Assembly (NCBI RefSeq): GCF_042477335.2
Contig: NC_091245.1
Span: 35,536,501 to 35,600,500 of the forward strand
Reading direction: 5' to 3'
Source of the DNA: Ovis canadensis
Taxonomy: Eukaryota > Chordata > Mammalia > Artiodactyla > Bovidae
DNA: 64,000 nt
Part shown: positions 24,591 through 37,157 of the stretch, one piece after another
How positions within the stretch are numbered: position 1 is the first letter of the stretch
How the letters are laid out: the number at the start of each line of letters is the position of its first letter
The notes under the pieces: generated by a model
Databases searched by the model: none
Seen by the model: only the letters and a program-made list of their open reading frames with translations
Told to the model about the DNA's origin: nothing
Translations under genes and position numbers: made by a program

Positions 24591-25404
24591 GCAAGTACAT
24601 ATATATAAATATTTTATATATTAACTAAAAATATATATACCTACTTCAAGCAATGACTTGACTCCATTATAAAAAACAGGGGAAGAAATTTGAAACACAA
24701 TAGTCTCATCTTCCTAAGAACAGAAAATATAGATTGGAATTTGGGATGATTGATATGGACCAACGTCCCTGGACCCTCATCTTCAGTGCCCTTGTCCTTC
24801 TTTCTTGGTAGCTTTGAATAAGCAGGCTTAAGTTAGATCACAGAGAGAAGATCTTGATGTGCAGGTAGACTCTGAGTTCCCAGGTCTAACATGGAAACAT
24901 CCAGGAGGCCATCCTTGTTTCTTAATCATCTGCCAGCTCCCACCTCCTGTCTGTAAACACACAGGGGCCTGGGAAGTGGCTCCTCTACTGGACCCCTCCC
25001 TTGTGCACGTCCTCCAGTCATGCCTGACCTAAACACATTTCTATACAACTCAGGTATCCTGAGTGCCCTGCTGCTCATCTACTTGTAAGAGGCTAACATC
25101 CAACCTAACTTTAAATAACACAGAAGCCTGCACATGTCGGTGTCTCTAATGCTGATAGCAGTGAAGGAATATTCACAGCCCAAGGTGCTTTTCAGGAAAA
25201 TATGTCTCATCCACATGTCACAGAACATGTCATATGCTGCCACAATATGTGTCAGACACAGACACAAAGAAATAGGGAAAGGGGACCTGGAGCTTCCAAA
25301 ATAGATGAGGAATAAGGGAGTTACAAGAGTGCCGAAAACAAAACCCTTGTGTGATGCTTTTACAGGTTGAGAGTTCACATTTTACAATCTCGTAATGAGC
25401 TTTG

Positions 25405-27687
25405 CACTAGATCTGATAGAGTGCCTGGTTAACTATGGACGGAGGTTCATGACATTGTACAGGAGACAAGGATTAAGATCATCCCCATGGAAAAGAAATG
25501 CAAAAAGCAAAATGGCTGTCTGAGGAGGGCTTACAAATAGCTGTGAAAAGAAGGGAATCAAAAAGCAAAGGAGAAAAGTAAAGATATTCACATCTGAATG
25601 CAGAGTTCCAAAGAATAGTGAAGGAGAGATTAAACAAACAACGCCTTCTTCAGTGATAAATGCAAAGAAATAGAGGAAAACAACAGAATGGGAAAGACTA
25701 GAGATCTCTTCAAGAAAATTAGAGATACCAAGGGAACATTTCATTCGATTAAAATGACAGAAATGGAAGGGACATAACAGAAGCAGAAGATATTAAGAAG
25801 AGGTAGTAAGAATACACAGAAGAACTGTACAAAAAAGACCTTCATGACCCAGATAATCACGATGGTGTGATCACTCTTCTAGAGCCAGACATCCTGGAAT
25901 GTGAAGACAAGTGGGCCTTAGAAAGCATCACTAAAAACAAAGCTAGTGAAGGTGATGGAATTCCAGTTGAGCTATTTCAAATCCTGAAAGATGATTCTGT
26001 GAAAGTGCTGCATTCAATACGCCAGCAAATTTGGAAAACCCAGTAGTGGCCACAGGACTAGAAAACATCAGTTTTCATTCCAATCCCAAAGAAAGGCAAT
26101 GCCAAAGAACGCTCGAACTACCGCACAATTGCATCTCACACGCTAGTAAAGTAATGCTCAAAATTCTCCAAGCCAGGCTTCAACAATACATGAACCGTGA
26201 ACTTCCAGATGTTCAAGCTGGTTTTAGAAAAGGCAGAAGAGCCAGAGATCAAATTGCCAACATCCGCTGGATCATCGAAAAAGCAAGAGAGTTCCAGGAA
26301 AACATCTATTTCTGCTTTATTGACTATGCCAATGCCTTTGACTGTGTGGATCACAATCAACTGTGGAAGATTCTGAAAGAGATGGGAATACCAGACCATC
26401 TGACTTGTCTCCTGAGAAACCCATATGCAGGTCAGGAAGCAACAGTTAGAACTGGACATGGAACAATAGACTGGTTCCAAATAGGAAAAGGAGTACGTCA
26501 AGGCTGTATATCGTCACTCTGCTTATTTAACATTTATGCAGAGTACATCATGAGAAACACTGGGCTGGAAGAAGCATAAGCTGGAATCAAGATTGTTGGG
26601 AGTAATATCAATAACTTCAGATATGCAGATGACCCACCCTTATGGCAGAAAGTGAAGAGGAACTAAAAAGCCTTTTGATGAAAGTGAAAGAGGAGAGTGA
26701 AAAAATTGCCTTAAAGCTCAACATTCAGAAAACAAAGATCATGGCATCTGGTCCCATCACTTCATGGCAAATAGATGGGGAAACAGTGGAAACAGTGTCA
26801 GATTTTATTTTTTTGGGCTCCAAAATCACTGCAGATGGTGACTGCAGCCATGAAATTAAAAGACACTTACTCCTTAGAAGGAAAGTTATGACCAACCTGG
26901 ATAGTATATTTAAAAGCAGAGACATTACTTTGCCAACAAAGGGTCCATCTAGTCGAGGCTATGGTTTTTCCAGTAGTCAAGTATGGATTTGGACTGTGAA
27001 GAAAGCTGAGTGCCAAAGAATTGATGCTTTTGAACTGTGGTGTTGGAGAAGACTCTTGAGAGTGCCTTGGACTGCAAGGAGATCCAACCAGTCCATCCTC
27101 AAGGAGACCAGTCCTGGGTGTTCATTGGAAGGACTGATGCTGAAGCTGAAACTCCAATATTTTGGCCACCTCATGCGAAGAGTTGCTGCTGCTGCTGCTG
27201 CTGCTAAGTTGCTTCAGTCGTGTCTGACTCTGTGCGACCACATAGACGGCAGCCCACCAGGCTCTACCATCCTTCGGATTCACCAGGCAAGAACACTGGA
27301 CTGGGTTGCCATTTCCTTCTCCAATGCATGGAAGTGAAAAGCGAAAGTGAAGTTGCTCAGTGGTGTCTGACTCTTAGCGACGCCATGGACTGCAGCCTAC
27401 CAGGCTCCTCCATCCATTTATTTTCCAGGCAAGAGTACTGGAGTGGGTTGCCATTGCCTTCTCCAATGTGAAGACTTGACTCATTGGAAAAGACCCTAAT
27501 GCTGGGAAGTACTGGGGGCAGGTGGAGAAGGGGATGACAGAGGATGAGATAGCTGGATGGCATCACCGACTCAATGGACATGGGTTTTGGTAGACTCTGG
27601 GAGTTGGTGATGGACAGGGAGGCCTGGCGGGCTCTGATTCATGGGGTCGCCAAGTGTTGGACATGACTGAGTGACTTAACTGAACTG
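25405..27687 (+). mobile_element. BovB LINE, 2.3 kb, with nested Bov-A2
   Basis: Exact ends are given by the 11-bp duplication AATGAGCTTTG at 25394-25404 and 27688-27698. It runs from between the endonuclease and reverse transcriptase to the 3' tail. Readable RT is at about 26031-26579 (IANIRWIIEKAREFQENIYFCFIDYANAFD, GVRQGCISS) and the C-terminal part at 26642-27180. Frameshifts and stops fall between them, and the catalytic loop region near 26620 is disrupted. A Bov-A2 SINE splits the 3' end. It is the longest BovB copy in the window, but not intact. Confidence 0.9.
27184..27468 (-). mobile_element. Bov-A2 dimeric SINE
   Basis: Starts with (GCT)n at 27184-27206, followed by two BovA monomers (GTCGTGTCTGACTCTGTGCG at about 27219 and GTGTCTGACTCTTAGCGACG at about 27363). 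It is inserted in BovB sequence GCGAAGAGTTGACTC, with GAAGAGTTG and GAAGACTTG as flanking copies. Confidence 0.9.
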
Positions 27688-27789
27688 AATGAGCTTTGAA
27701 GACAATAGAGACATTTTGCATGGCCAGAGAGTTCAGCTGCACCTCATTTTGTGTCCCTAAGCTTCCTGGTAAATAGTGGTCATACTCTA

Positions 27790-28002
27790 TGTGGCTCAGA
27801 GGATAAAGCATCTGTCTACAATGTGGGAGACCTGGGTTCGATCCCTGGGTTGGGAAGATCCCCTAGAGAAAGAAATGGCAATCCACTCCAGTACTATTGC
27901 CTGGAAAATCCCATGGACAGAGGAGCCTGGTAGGCTACAGTCCATGGGGTCGCCAAGAGTCGGACACGACTGAGACTCTTCACTTTCTTTCTTTCTTTCT
28001 TT
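27790..28002 (+). mobile_element. Bov-tA SINE with (CTTT)n tail
   Basis: Head GTGGCTCAGAGGATAAAG, box B GGTTCGATCCC, and tail CACTTTCTTTCTTTC running to 28002. Present in unit 2 only; unit 1 has the empty site near 10420. Confidence 0.9.
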
Positions 28003-28896
28003 CTATTTGGGTCTGGGTCTCACTTCATCTATTCTGCAGGATGACTATTGATGGGTTTTCCACTGATTCCACAGGGAATTGGTAAATGCTTGTCCTTCTA
28101 GACTCATGCAAAATGTGCAGCAGAACTGGAAGGGATCTCAGAGACGTCTCAACAAAATTATATATCTTCCAGTTTAGGAGACTGAGCACATGATGAAAAG
28201 CATTTTGGGCAATTCTCAGTCTGCTAGGGCGATGACCTGATTGGGGTAAATAAGAGTGGAATACAAGGTCTCACATGTTTGGTAAATTCAAGTTCTGTTT
28301 GATTCCTTTTGATCTCGAAGTCTCTTTTGTGGTGCTTTCCAGAGATGCAGCTCTCCAGGAGATTACAAAGAAAGTGCATTTGGGTAGCAGCTGGGGCTCT
28401 CACTTTCTACTCTAGCGCAAATCCTCCCCGTGCATTTTAGGAAGCACAACCATTCCTCCTGGACTTTCAGTTGGCTCTGACAGACTCAGGTTACCTTCAG
28501 TCAGATTCTCTCCCTCTGTTTCTCTTGCTCTCCACCCCTCCTTCTGTCTCTCTTTCTAAGGTGCCCACTGTTTTAGCTTTTCTCTGAATCACAAGCGACA
28601 AAAATGAAAAGCCCCATGTCCTCACGGCCCCGTTCATTCTGAGCTATTTAGATCCCTTAATTCTAACAGCCTTAGGAAAACAGGCTTTCTATAAGGTTTA
28701 GTGCAGTTTGTCAGATTTCATTGTGTGTCTACTTGGGTTGGTATCCAAACCCCAGGACTCTCGGTGGGAACTGGCCCTCTAGTTGGTGCCATTTTCTCCC
28801 CTCAGTGACCCCACGGGAGGGGTAAGCACGATTCCTGCAGCTGTTTAATTCTATACTCTACCAATGCTCATCAGTTGTGTTTAGGCTGAGAATAGT

Positions 28897-28964
28897 GTAT
28901 GTGTGTGCGTTAGTCACTTAGTTGTGTCCGACTCTTTGCGACCCCATGGGCTGGAGCCTACCAG
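28897..28964 (-). mobile_element. Short BovA SINE fragment
   Basis: A 68-bp piece of BovA in reverse orientation (GTTGTGTCCGACTCTTTGCG ... GGAGCCTACCAG) between unit 2 flank sequences that are adjacent in unit 1 near 11320. Confidence 0.8.
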
Positions 28965-29414
28965 CTTAATACTTGTCAATAAAAAACTGACAGTCAGTTT
29001 TCAAAAGATCACACCCACCATGTTGTTAGCATCAATATGGGGGTTGGGAATAAATGCATGAGAGAGGATTTAAGGTAAGAACTTAACTCAAAGACAGAAA
29101 ATATTTCCACATCTGTTTCCCCCAAACTGGCTTTCCATGTTTGGTTAAATGTGGTGACATTCTTCTTGGCTGTGATATCTGAGGCCAAGGTAGTGTTTCC
29201 TTAGATAAACCAGAAAACCACTTCTCCATAAAACTGTGCCTATCAATCAGGAATCTACCTGCCCTACTGACTTCCCAGGGATCAATCTGAGGCAGAAGCA
29301 GAATAAGCCTGCCCGGTGCTATCATGTGTGAGGGCCTTTCTGGGCGACCTCCCTGCTGCCCCAGGGACCAACTTCTAACTCTTATCCACTAATGGGCACC
29401 ACTTTGTGGCCCAG

Positions 29415-29600
29415 TGGTAAAAAATCATCTTGACAGTATAGGAGATGCTGGTTTGAACCCTGGGTTGGAAAGATCCCCTGGAGAAGGAAATGGCAACCCA
29501 CTCCAATATTCTTGCCTGGAAAACCCCAAGGACAGAGGAGCCTGGTGGCCTACAGTCCATGGAGTCACAAAGACACGATTGAGCACACAAGCAGGCAAGG
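29415..29600 (+). mobile_element. Bov-tA SINE
   Basis: Degraded head, then TGGTTTGAACCCTGGGTTGG and a clear BovA body. Flanked by TGGCCCAG at 29407-29414 and 29601-29608. Absent from unit 1 at the matching point near 11765. Confidence 0.85.
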
Positions 29601-30009
29601 TGGCCCAGGCCATCACAACAGGCCAGAAGCTAATCCCTGTGTAAGGAAGGAAGCAGGAAGGAGGCAGATCACAGCTGTGATTTTCATGATGTGCTTTATG
29701 ACTTCCAAGCCACTTAAAGCCCATATTTCCTCTGATCTTTACAGCATTTTTCCCTTTAGAGATGGAATCATTGTCCACTTTAAATCCTCTGGATGAAAAT
29801 GAAATCACTCACAATATAATTGATTTGTTCAAGGCCCCACTGAAGACGGTAAAGCTGGGGTTTGAATTCAGTTTCCTCTGAGTCCAGTTCCTATGGCCTG
29901 TCCTAGAGGCACTGGATGCTGGTCCCTCACTTCTGAGCCTTGGGTGGGTGGGAAAGGGGAGGAACAGGCCCATCCTTCCTGCTTTCCTTCCCCTCCTCCT
30001 CCTGAAGTC

Positions 30010-30139
30010 TCTGGCCCGAGGAACAGCACAGAGCCAGTGGCTGACTGGGGCGAGGGTCAGTTTCACTCTGAACTTCAGGCTCAGCTCCTTGTTGTCAGGC
30101 CAGTTCTGGTCAATTGTTCTCCAAGGCACACCCATTTTC
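30010..30139 (-). pseudogene. CYP2J-type exon 9, 49-bp deletion and lost stop (unit 2)
   Basis: Acceptor TGTCTTTCAG ends at 30140. The haem-loop begins K-W-V-C-L-G-E-Q-L, so the usual Arg two residues before the haem Cys is Trp although the Cys is kept. About 49 bp are missing after RT(E/G)L, removing the FIFFTSLLQNFTFRP block and shifting the frame to an early stop. The downstream part still encodes ELSLKF and SPVSHWLCAVPRA, but in another frame. The terminal TGA is AGA here. The exon is 130 bp against 179 bp in unit 3. Confidence 0.92.
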
Positions 30140-30525
30140 CTGAAAGACAAAAATATGAGTTACCTGTTCAGTTGGTGTCTGTAAAAGCATGGAGTGAAAC
30201 CTTCTACCTCTTCTTGCAAATCCTGAGCAAAGGGAATGTCTGCCCAGCCCTGGGCCTTTATGTACTCTACTTATTTGATCACAACCACCTGGGTTAACCT
30301 AAGCCCAGCGACCTAAATACACAATCACACACTACATTGCTTCAGGGGTTAGGCTGCTGAGGCACAGGGTGAAGAAGGTACAGGCTGTGGATAGAACAAG
30401 AGAGGGGTTGGATTGACCTACAAATGACATCTAGTCTAAAGTCTTTCAAAAATCCATTAGCAAGCAATAATTACAAAAAGAGACAAAAAGAAAAGCAGAA
30501 TTCTGTTTTAATTTTTCTCAATCTT

Positions 30526-31970
30526 CGTTTTTTTGGTAGTTATTATCATTTTCTTTCTTTCTTTTTTTTTTTTAACTTTACAATATTGTATTGGTTTTGT
30601 CATACATCAACATAATCCACCACGGGAGTACACATGTTCCCAATCCTGAATCCCCCTCCCACCTCCCTCCCCATACCATCCCTCTGGGTCATCCCAGTGC
30701 ACCAGCCCCAAGCATCCTGTATCCTGCATCAAACCTAGACTGGCGATTCATTTCTTATATGATATTATACATGTTTCAGTGCCATTCTCCCAAATCATTC
30801 CACCCTCTCCCTCTCCCACAGAGTCCAAAAGACTGTTCTATACAACTGTGTCTCTTTTTCCGTCTTGCATACAGGGTTATCATTACCATCTTTCTAAATT
30901 CCATATATATGCATTAGTATACTGTATTGGTGTTTTTCTTTCTAGCTTACTTCACTCTGTATAATCGGCTCCAGTTTCATCCATCTCATTAGAACTGATT
31001 CAAATGTATTGTTTTTAATGGCTGAGTAATACTCCATTGTGTATATGTACCACAGCTTTCTTATCCATTCATCTGCTGATGGACATCTAGGTTGCTTCCA
31101 TGTCCTGGCTATTATAAACAGTGCTGCGATGAACATTGGGGTACACATGTCTCTTTCAATTCTGGTTTCCTCAGTGTATATGTCCAGCAGTGGGATTGCT
31201 GGGTCATAAGGCAGTTCTATTTCCAGATTTTTAAGGAATCTCCACACTGTTCTCCATAGTGGCTGTACTAGCTTACATTCCTACCAACAATGAAAGAGGG
31301 TTCCCTTTTCTCCGCACCCTCTCCAGCATTTATTGCTTGTAGACTTTTGGATTGCAGCCATTCTGACTGGCATGAAATGGTACCTCATTGTGGTTTTGAT
31401 TTGCATTTCTCTGATAGTGAATGATGTTGAGCATCTTTTCATGTGTTTGTTAGCCATCTGTATGTCTTCTTTGGAGAAATGTCTATTTAGTTCTTTGGTC
31501 CATTTCTTGATTGGGTCATTTATTTTTCTAGAATTGAGCTGTAGGCGTTGCTTGTATATTTTTGAGATTAGTCGTTTGTCAGTTGCTTCATTTGCTATTA
31601 TTTTCTCCCATTCCAAAGGCTGTCTTTTCAACTTGCTTACAGTTTCCTTTGTTGTGAAGAAGCTTTTAAGTTTAATTAGATCCCATTTGTTTATTTTTGC
31701 TTTTATTTCCAGTATTCTGGGAGATGGGTCATAGAGGATCCTGCTGTGATTTATGTCGGAGAGCCTTTTGCCTATGTTCTCCTTGAGGAGTTTTATAGTT
31801 TCTGGTCTTACGTTTAGATCTTTAATCCATTTTGAGTTTATTGTTGTGTATGTTGTTAGAAAGTGACCTAGTTTCATTCTTTTACAAGTGGTTGACCAGT
31901 TATCCCAGCACCACTTGTTAAAGAGATTGTCTTTAATCCATTGTATATTCTTGCCTCTTTTGTCAAAGAT
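30526..31970 (-). mobile_element. 5'-truncated L1 insertion, unit 2 intron 8
   Basis: Minus-strand L1 with poly-A tail (T run ending near 30573), 3' UTR and the ORF2 C-terminal third. Minus-strand frames at 31281-31982 and 30942-31247 give [19 protein letters not shown], the zinc-knuckle-like [15 protein letters not shown] and the PYDPAIPLL block, separated by a frameshift. The 16-bp target duplication AATTTTTCTCAATCTT is perfect at 30510-30525 and 31971-31986. Absent from units 1 and 3. The perfect duplication and long readable frame suggest a fairly recent insertion. Confidence 0.95.
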
Positions 31971-31986
31971 AATTTTTCTCAATCTT

Positions 31987-33701
31987 TAAAAGAAAACTGT
32001 TGAGAAGTATAAGAAAGTGAACATCAGATCAAAGTTTCTCAGGTACAAAGAATCTTCTCTGCATCACATTTCCCTCCTTCATGACTGGGAATCTCCCTGC
32101 CAGGGTGACCCGTGCAGGGCTGACCCCATCTAATCCCACCTGTGAGTCATCTGCTCCAGGCTTCCCCAAACCCCTCCTCTTCATGATGCCCTCCTCCCCA
32201 ACTTGGGCTACAACAGCCTACACTGGGCTCTACCACCATCTCTTGTGGGTGTTTTATAATTACTTGGTTTCTCCCTAATTAACACATGTTCAAAGCAAAT
32301 GTGAAAAAAATTATGAAAATTATAAAGATAATAAAAGATACTTATAATCCACAAATACAGAGAAAACCTTTGTTAACATTTGACATATTTCCTCACTGTC
32401 TCTGTAAAGATTCTCCTACACACCATCACTAGGATTACTCTCTGTATTTAATTCTGGGTGCTGCTTTTGTATTTCCCCATGTAATGACATATTTTTGAAA
32501 AATAGTTAATGTGGTCTGTCTGTATTTTGTCCTCTGTCTGTAACCAGTGTTGAGAAATAGAATTAAAGAGTATCTGTAAAAGTGTTTAATAAATTGAAAT
32601 ATGTTTCAGAATTATGCCATTTTTATATAATTCTATGCCTGTATTTCCCAGAAGCACAAGTCTAATTATCTCTGTTCCTCTCATTCTGACCTCTTTACCA
32701 GTTACTAATAGAACACTGAGAAAATTGGTTGGCATTGCAGCAAATGAGGAAATTTGTCCAAATGGCACCAAACCTGCTGCATTGGAAATACCCCCAATTC
32801 TAGGAGAGTCCAGATATTGTGACGAAATGGGTCACAGAGTCAGGAGCCAGTGTTGGAGCACTGGACCAGCTCTGGGCTATAACTAAATGACTCATTCTCA
32901 CCGAACAAAACCATTCTCTCATCAAACTGGAGAAATAACGTCTCTCTTAACTATGTTATGTGTCTGGGCAGGATACCAGTAAGACAGGAGATGAGAATTT
33001 GATCTTAAAATCATGAAAAGCAGGGCTACCTTATTTTAAGGCTTCATTCTGGATTATATGAAACATGGAACTTCTCCTTGGTTCTTCCAGTAACTGGCCA
33101 TCACTAGCAAACACATCAATTACCTCTCTAAGAATTAGAGGATTGACCTAGAGTTTTTTAAAAATAGGTCTTTCAAATCTTATTGCTATGATCCAGTGAC
33201 TTTTTTTTTTTTTCAAATGAGGACTCAACCTCTTGCCTTTCATGAAACTGTCTGCTGCTTTGTTGGATAAAAAGGGAAAAACTGAAATGAAGAAAGAAAA
33301 TATAAATTTGCAATAATACCTTTGTCATCTGCCCTGACTGTGCATATGTCCTAAGCCCCTACCTGACTGTTTTTTCTAAGGAAAGGGAAGGAGCTATATA
33401 CATACCATTCCTTCAAGTAAGCTTTCTTTACAAAGCACTGGATCAGGAATGAAGGAAAGCAATTGTGCTCCAAAGATGGGAGTGTGGTAGGAATAAACCT
33501 GACAGGGGTGTTGACACTGTGACTCAGTGGAATTTGGAGTTTCTATTTGCTGTTCTGTTTAGCTAGGCCTCATTCTGTTATGACTGATAGCATCCCCAAA
33601 TTGCTTGCCTTCTCTGAATTTCACTCAGGCAGAAAGACAGACAGTGAAATCACCTGATTTCAACAGTGGCTCCAATTTCCCCCCTCTCCCTGAATCCACG
33701 T
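31987..33701. other. Intron 8 of unit 2, middle part
   Basis: Paralogous to about 13890-15590 in unit 1 and to about 56605 onwards in unit 3. No exon recognised. A poly-T patch lies at 33201-33213. Confidence 0.7.
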
Positions 33702-35234
33702 TCCTGGGGTCCAGCCCCAGTGGATCCAGGGTAATTCAAAGTGGGGACGGAGTCAGCGTCCCAGAAATTAATTGCTTAATTAAAGATATAGAGGGAGATT
33801 AGAAAGAAATAGCATAGTAGGAAAATTAGTGGAGAAAAAGAGGCTGAATAACTTGGTTTACATGGGATACCAATAAAGCTTAGAGACAAGAAGCTTGCAC
33901 CACCTACGTAGGCCACCGGCACCCACTTGAATATCGGAGGTTGCCCCTCCTTGGGCTCCCTCTCGCATGGATCTTAAAAAGCCAGGGCAAAATTAGCAGG
34001 CTTGGCGAGCACCCACGCTCTAGATGGGAATTCAGCCAGAAGGGGAAAGAAAGAATGACACAGGGGAATCAGTCTTTCCAGAAACTGATCCGATTTCTTT
34101 ATTTTTTAGGTTTGCTTATATAACTTTTGTTACACATAGAGACAAATGGAAATTTTAAAGTCACGCAGGGGTCAGCAGTCCTGACCTTTATCAAAATCAG
34201 GTGCTTCACATAAATGTATAAAAAAAGGTCTTAGGGGTTTTACATCATCTTCTGGCCATGAGGCCTGCTGACATTTTACGACCCTTTCTTTCTGATAATG
34301 GTCAGTTAACCAGAAAACTTATTTTTTCCAAGGATGTTTTTTCTTAAACCAGGTGCCACCCTCTGAAGGTAGCAGATAAAGTTGCATTCCTATAGGATGA
34401 GGGTGTAGTGGGTTACAACTAAGAAAGGAATTTATTTAACCTAAGGTTAACATGATTTATCTTAAAGGTTAATACTTATTTCTCCTATATGCTAGTTATA
34501 TTCATTATAAGGGCAGGGAATATGGAGATTTAGCAGCAAACATCAGCCCAACAAATGAAAACCCTTCACCAATGTTCCCCTTAAGATCTATTTAGTCTTA
34601 AGATAGTAATAAAGTTACATTTCTACGTAGCAAGGACACAGTGATTTATAACAAAGTACAGATTTATAACAAAAGAGAAAATTCATTAACTGAAAAAGTC
34701 TAGTATTGCTAACATCAAAAACTACTATATTTCCTTTTCTATATTCCAAATACATTAATATATTCCCAGGTGCCTAAGGATATGGAGGTCTGGCGGCAAT
34801 CATTGACTCAACAATGAGAAAAGCCCTATGCTAATTAAGATTTTCAAAATACTCCAAACTCTCTGTGCTGTTTATGGTTGAGAGGTGGTAAACAATCATG
34901 TACCTGGTGGCAGGAGTGTGGATAATCCTGTCACACAAGCTAGTCTGCCAGCAGAGAGGTTTGACCTGAGACACCCTTGTCATGCCTAGGAATTTTTATT
35001 GACTGGAGCTGCAAGTTTACTCCTTCTCCGAGAGAACCAGTGGGGAAAAGCCCCCCATAAAGTCAGAGGTTGTAGGTGAGAGCATGAAACAGTAAAGTAG
35101 GTAGACTCTGGTTTTGGGGGTAGATGCTCGGGAACAGGGGGTTTCCTGAGGCTCGATCCCGCCTTTGCATACGCTGAAGCCTCCTTCCTCATGACCTTTG
35201 CTATGGGCGGAGTTCCTCACACTGGCTCCCAGCA
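33702..35234 (-). mobile_element. Solo LTR (same family as 17978-19263), unit 2
   Basis: Reverse orientation. It reads from TGCTGGGAGCCAGTGTGAGG (right end) to GGGCTGGACCCC (left end, at 33702). The 6-bp target duplication is CCACGT (33696-33701) and CCACAT (35235-35240), a single CpG-type change. It is 1533 bp, about 250 bp longer than the unit 1 copy, with no internal retroviral genes. TATATAAG is present on the minus strand near 34117-34124. It sits in a different part of intron 8 from the unit 1 LTR, so this was an independent insertion. Confidence 0.88.
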
Positions 35235-37147
35235 CCACATCATTTGCAATGTGATTTCATAGCTCTTCCCATAAAAATTGTGCTATTTTCCCTTTTCCTT
35301 GGACTGGAGCTCACAGTATGACCTGCATGGGCCCAGAAAGCAGTGGGAGTGCTGGTTACCTATTCCAAACCTGACCCTTAGGAAGCACTGTGTGCTTTTC
35401 TTCCTCATGGGGTCTTATCTTCCAGATGTGCAACAGCTGGGCTATTTTCCTGGACAGGAAACTTGGAAAAGAGCCCCATTGTCCCAGCCGAGGTCATCCT
35501 AGATCAGCCTCAGCCAACTGACTTTCCACGCAAACGGAGCCCAGCTAAGATCAATGGATCTCCCAGCTCAACTGTAGACTTGTGAGCAATAATGCACACC
35601 TATTATATTGCCACATTACAAGGGTGGAAACCTCAGTGACTTAAAATAATAATTGATACGTATGATATGAACTTGGTGAATAGTAAAATGGAGGGCTTTT
35701 GAATGGGAAAATGAATTACATTCTTATTGTTTTAGAATACTCGGTCAGAACTTGATACATAACCAACAAGGACCTACTGTATAATACAGGGAACTATACT
35801 CAATATTTTGTAATAACCCAGATAAAGGATATATATGTATGTATAACTGAATCACTTTTCTGTACATCCAAAATGAACATAACATTGTAAATCAACTACA
35901 CTTCAATAAAAATTAAAACAAAAGAAAACTTTAGTATTAGGCCATTTTCTGCCAATTCCTTGGGCACATTACCTTGGATGAGAAATAACTTTCTTTTAAC
36001 CCTAATTTCCTTACACTGAGAAAGGAGACTCTGTCCTCTTTAACTGTTAGTAATTCAATTGCTCTAAGTATTAAATAAGATAACTTGCTTGCAAATAAAA
36101 TCTATAATTAGAACTATATGTAACACCTCTCAATAACCACCACAACAAAGAATGATTATAATACTTAAAACAACTGAAACTTTATACTGTAACAGGAAAC
36201 ATGAAGCTTTTGTAGATGGGAAGACTGAAAGGTTTTCCTGCATCTCATATTGGCTTTCATGTTAGGAAGTGACTTGTCCAAATGAGCAAAGGTGGCAGAG
36301 AACCAGAGGAAGAAAAACACAGAAGATCTAATCAGAATCAGTCCAGATGCCTACTGGAGGGAAGCCTGGGCTCTGCATCATGTATACATGGGGTCAAATT
36401 CCAGTCCCTCCCTTTCTGTGCCTTTTTGGCATGATTAGCAAAATGATACTGTCACCAAAAAATCAATCTATATTTAATTTAATAAGAAAACTATTATGAA
36501 TTTCAGAGCGCCAACTCACTGTGGCAAATAGTCATTATTTTGGGGGAGATATTGCTAGGAAAGGCACACTTTTTGTTTTTGTACAAATTTTAAGTTTAAG
36601 GCAAAGCAAACTAAAATGAAATGAAAGCAATGATGCTGTAGCTGTTAATAGAGATCCTTTTAATTCAAAGTTGGGAACTGTTTCCTAAGGTTTATCTTAA
36701 ATTACAGACTATACAGTAGACAATACCAACTGGACTGATGTAGAAAGGAAATAAGACTAACATCAAACATAGATTACTGTCTGTCCTTTTAGGAATATTC
36801 TTCAAAATGAAAGAGGTATGTATAGTCTTTCCATAGCACTTAACCTATACATCGTGTGGTCATCATTTTCATCATTGTTGATGGTAATTATGTACATAAA
36901 TCTTACTTGTCTCCAATTTAACCTTCACCAGCACCAGTTATTTTCCTAAATTATGCATCTAATCATGTCACATTCCGAATTCAGGTTTTATATTTGATAA
37001 ACCTGGTTAACATTGAGTTCTAACTCTGCCCCTGTGAGCTTTATGACTGTCGGTACCATTCTTGACCCTGCTAAGCTTCAGAGTCCTTCCTTATCCCCAG
37101 TGGTGACTGGAATTTGAACCTTGTAAGATTACACTACAATATATGGT
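35235..37147. other. Intron 8 of unit 2, right part, ending at a deletion
   Basis: Paralogous to 15595-17146 in unit 1. It contains the shared ancient L1 3' end at 35758-35915. Bases 36570-36960 have extra sequence not matched in unit 1 and not assigned to any family. It ends abruptly at the exon 8 remnant. No gene. Confidence 0.65.
35758..35915 (+). mobile_element. Ancient L1 3' UTR end, unit 2 copy
   Basis: ACCAACAAGGACCTACTGTA ... CACTTTTCTGTACATCC ... CTTCAATAAAAATTAAAAC. Orthologous within the duplication to 16106-16287 and 57053-57320. Confidence 0.85.
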
Positions 37148-37157
37148 CCATGGTGCC
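37148..37157 (-). pseudogene. Remnant of CYP2J exon 8 at a deletion junction (unit 2)
   Basis: The acceptor TTCTCCAG (37158-37165) and the first bases GGCACCATGG (Gly-Thr-Met) remain. The sequence then switches to intron 8 sequence that in unit 1 lies at about 17146. Roughly 1 kb (about 2.3 kb if the unit 1 LTR is counted) is missing, including nearly all of exon 8. CCATG is shared by both sides of the junction, so this looks like a microhomology deletion. Confidence 0.9.

Larger units (their letters stand above)
28003..30009. other. 3' flank of unit 2, no gene
   Basis: Paralogous to about 10420-13330 in unit 1 without its insertions. Two SINE pieces interrupt it (28897-28964 and 29407-29600). 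The base corresponding to the unit 3 poly-A signal reads CATATTTCC near 29723-29731, so the AATAAA hexamer is lost. No coding segment recognised. Confidence 0.65.

Noticed and set aside
27790..27870. tRNA-like sequence with an A/B box pattern
   Set aside because: It is the tRNA-Glu-derived head of Bov-tA SINEs, seen also at 11993, 45396, 48581 and 60590. No proper cloverleaf gene was seen.
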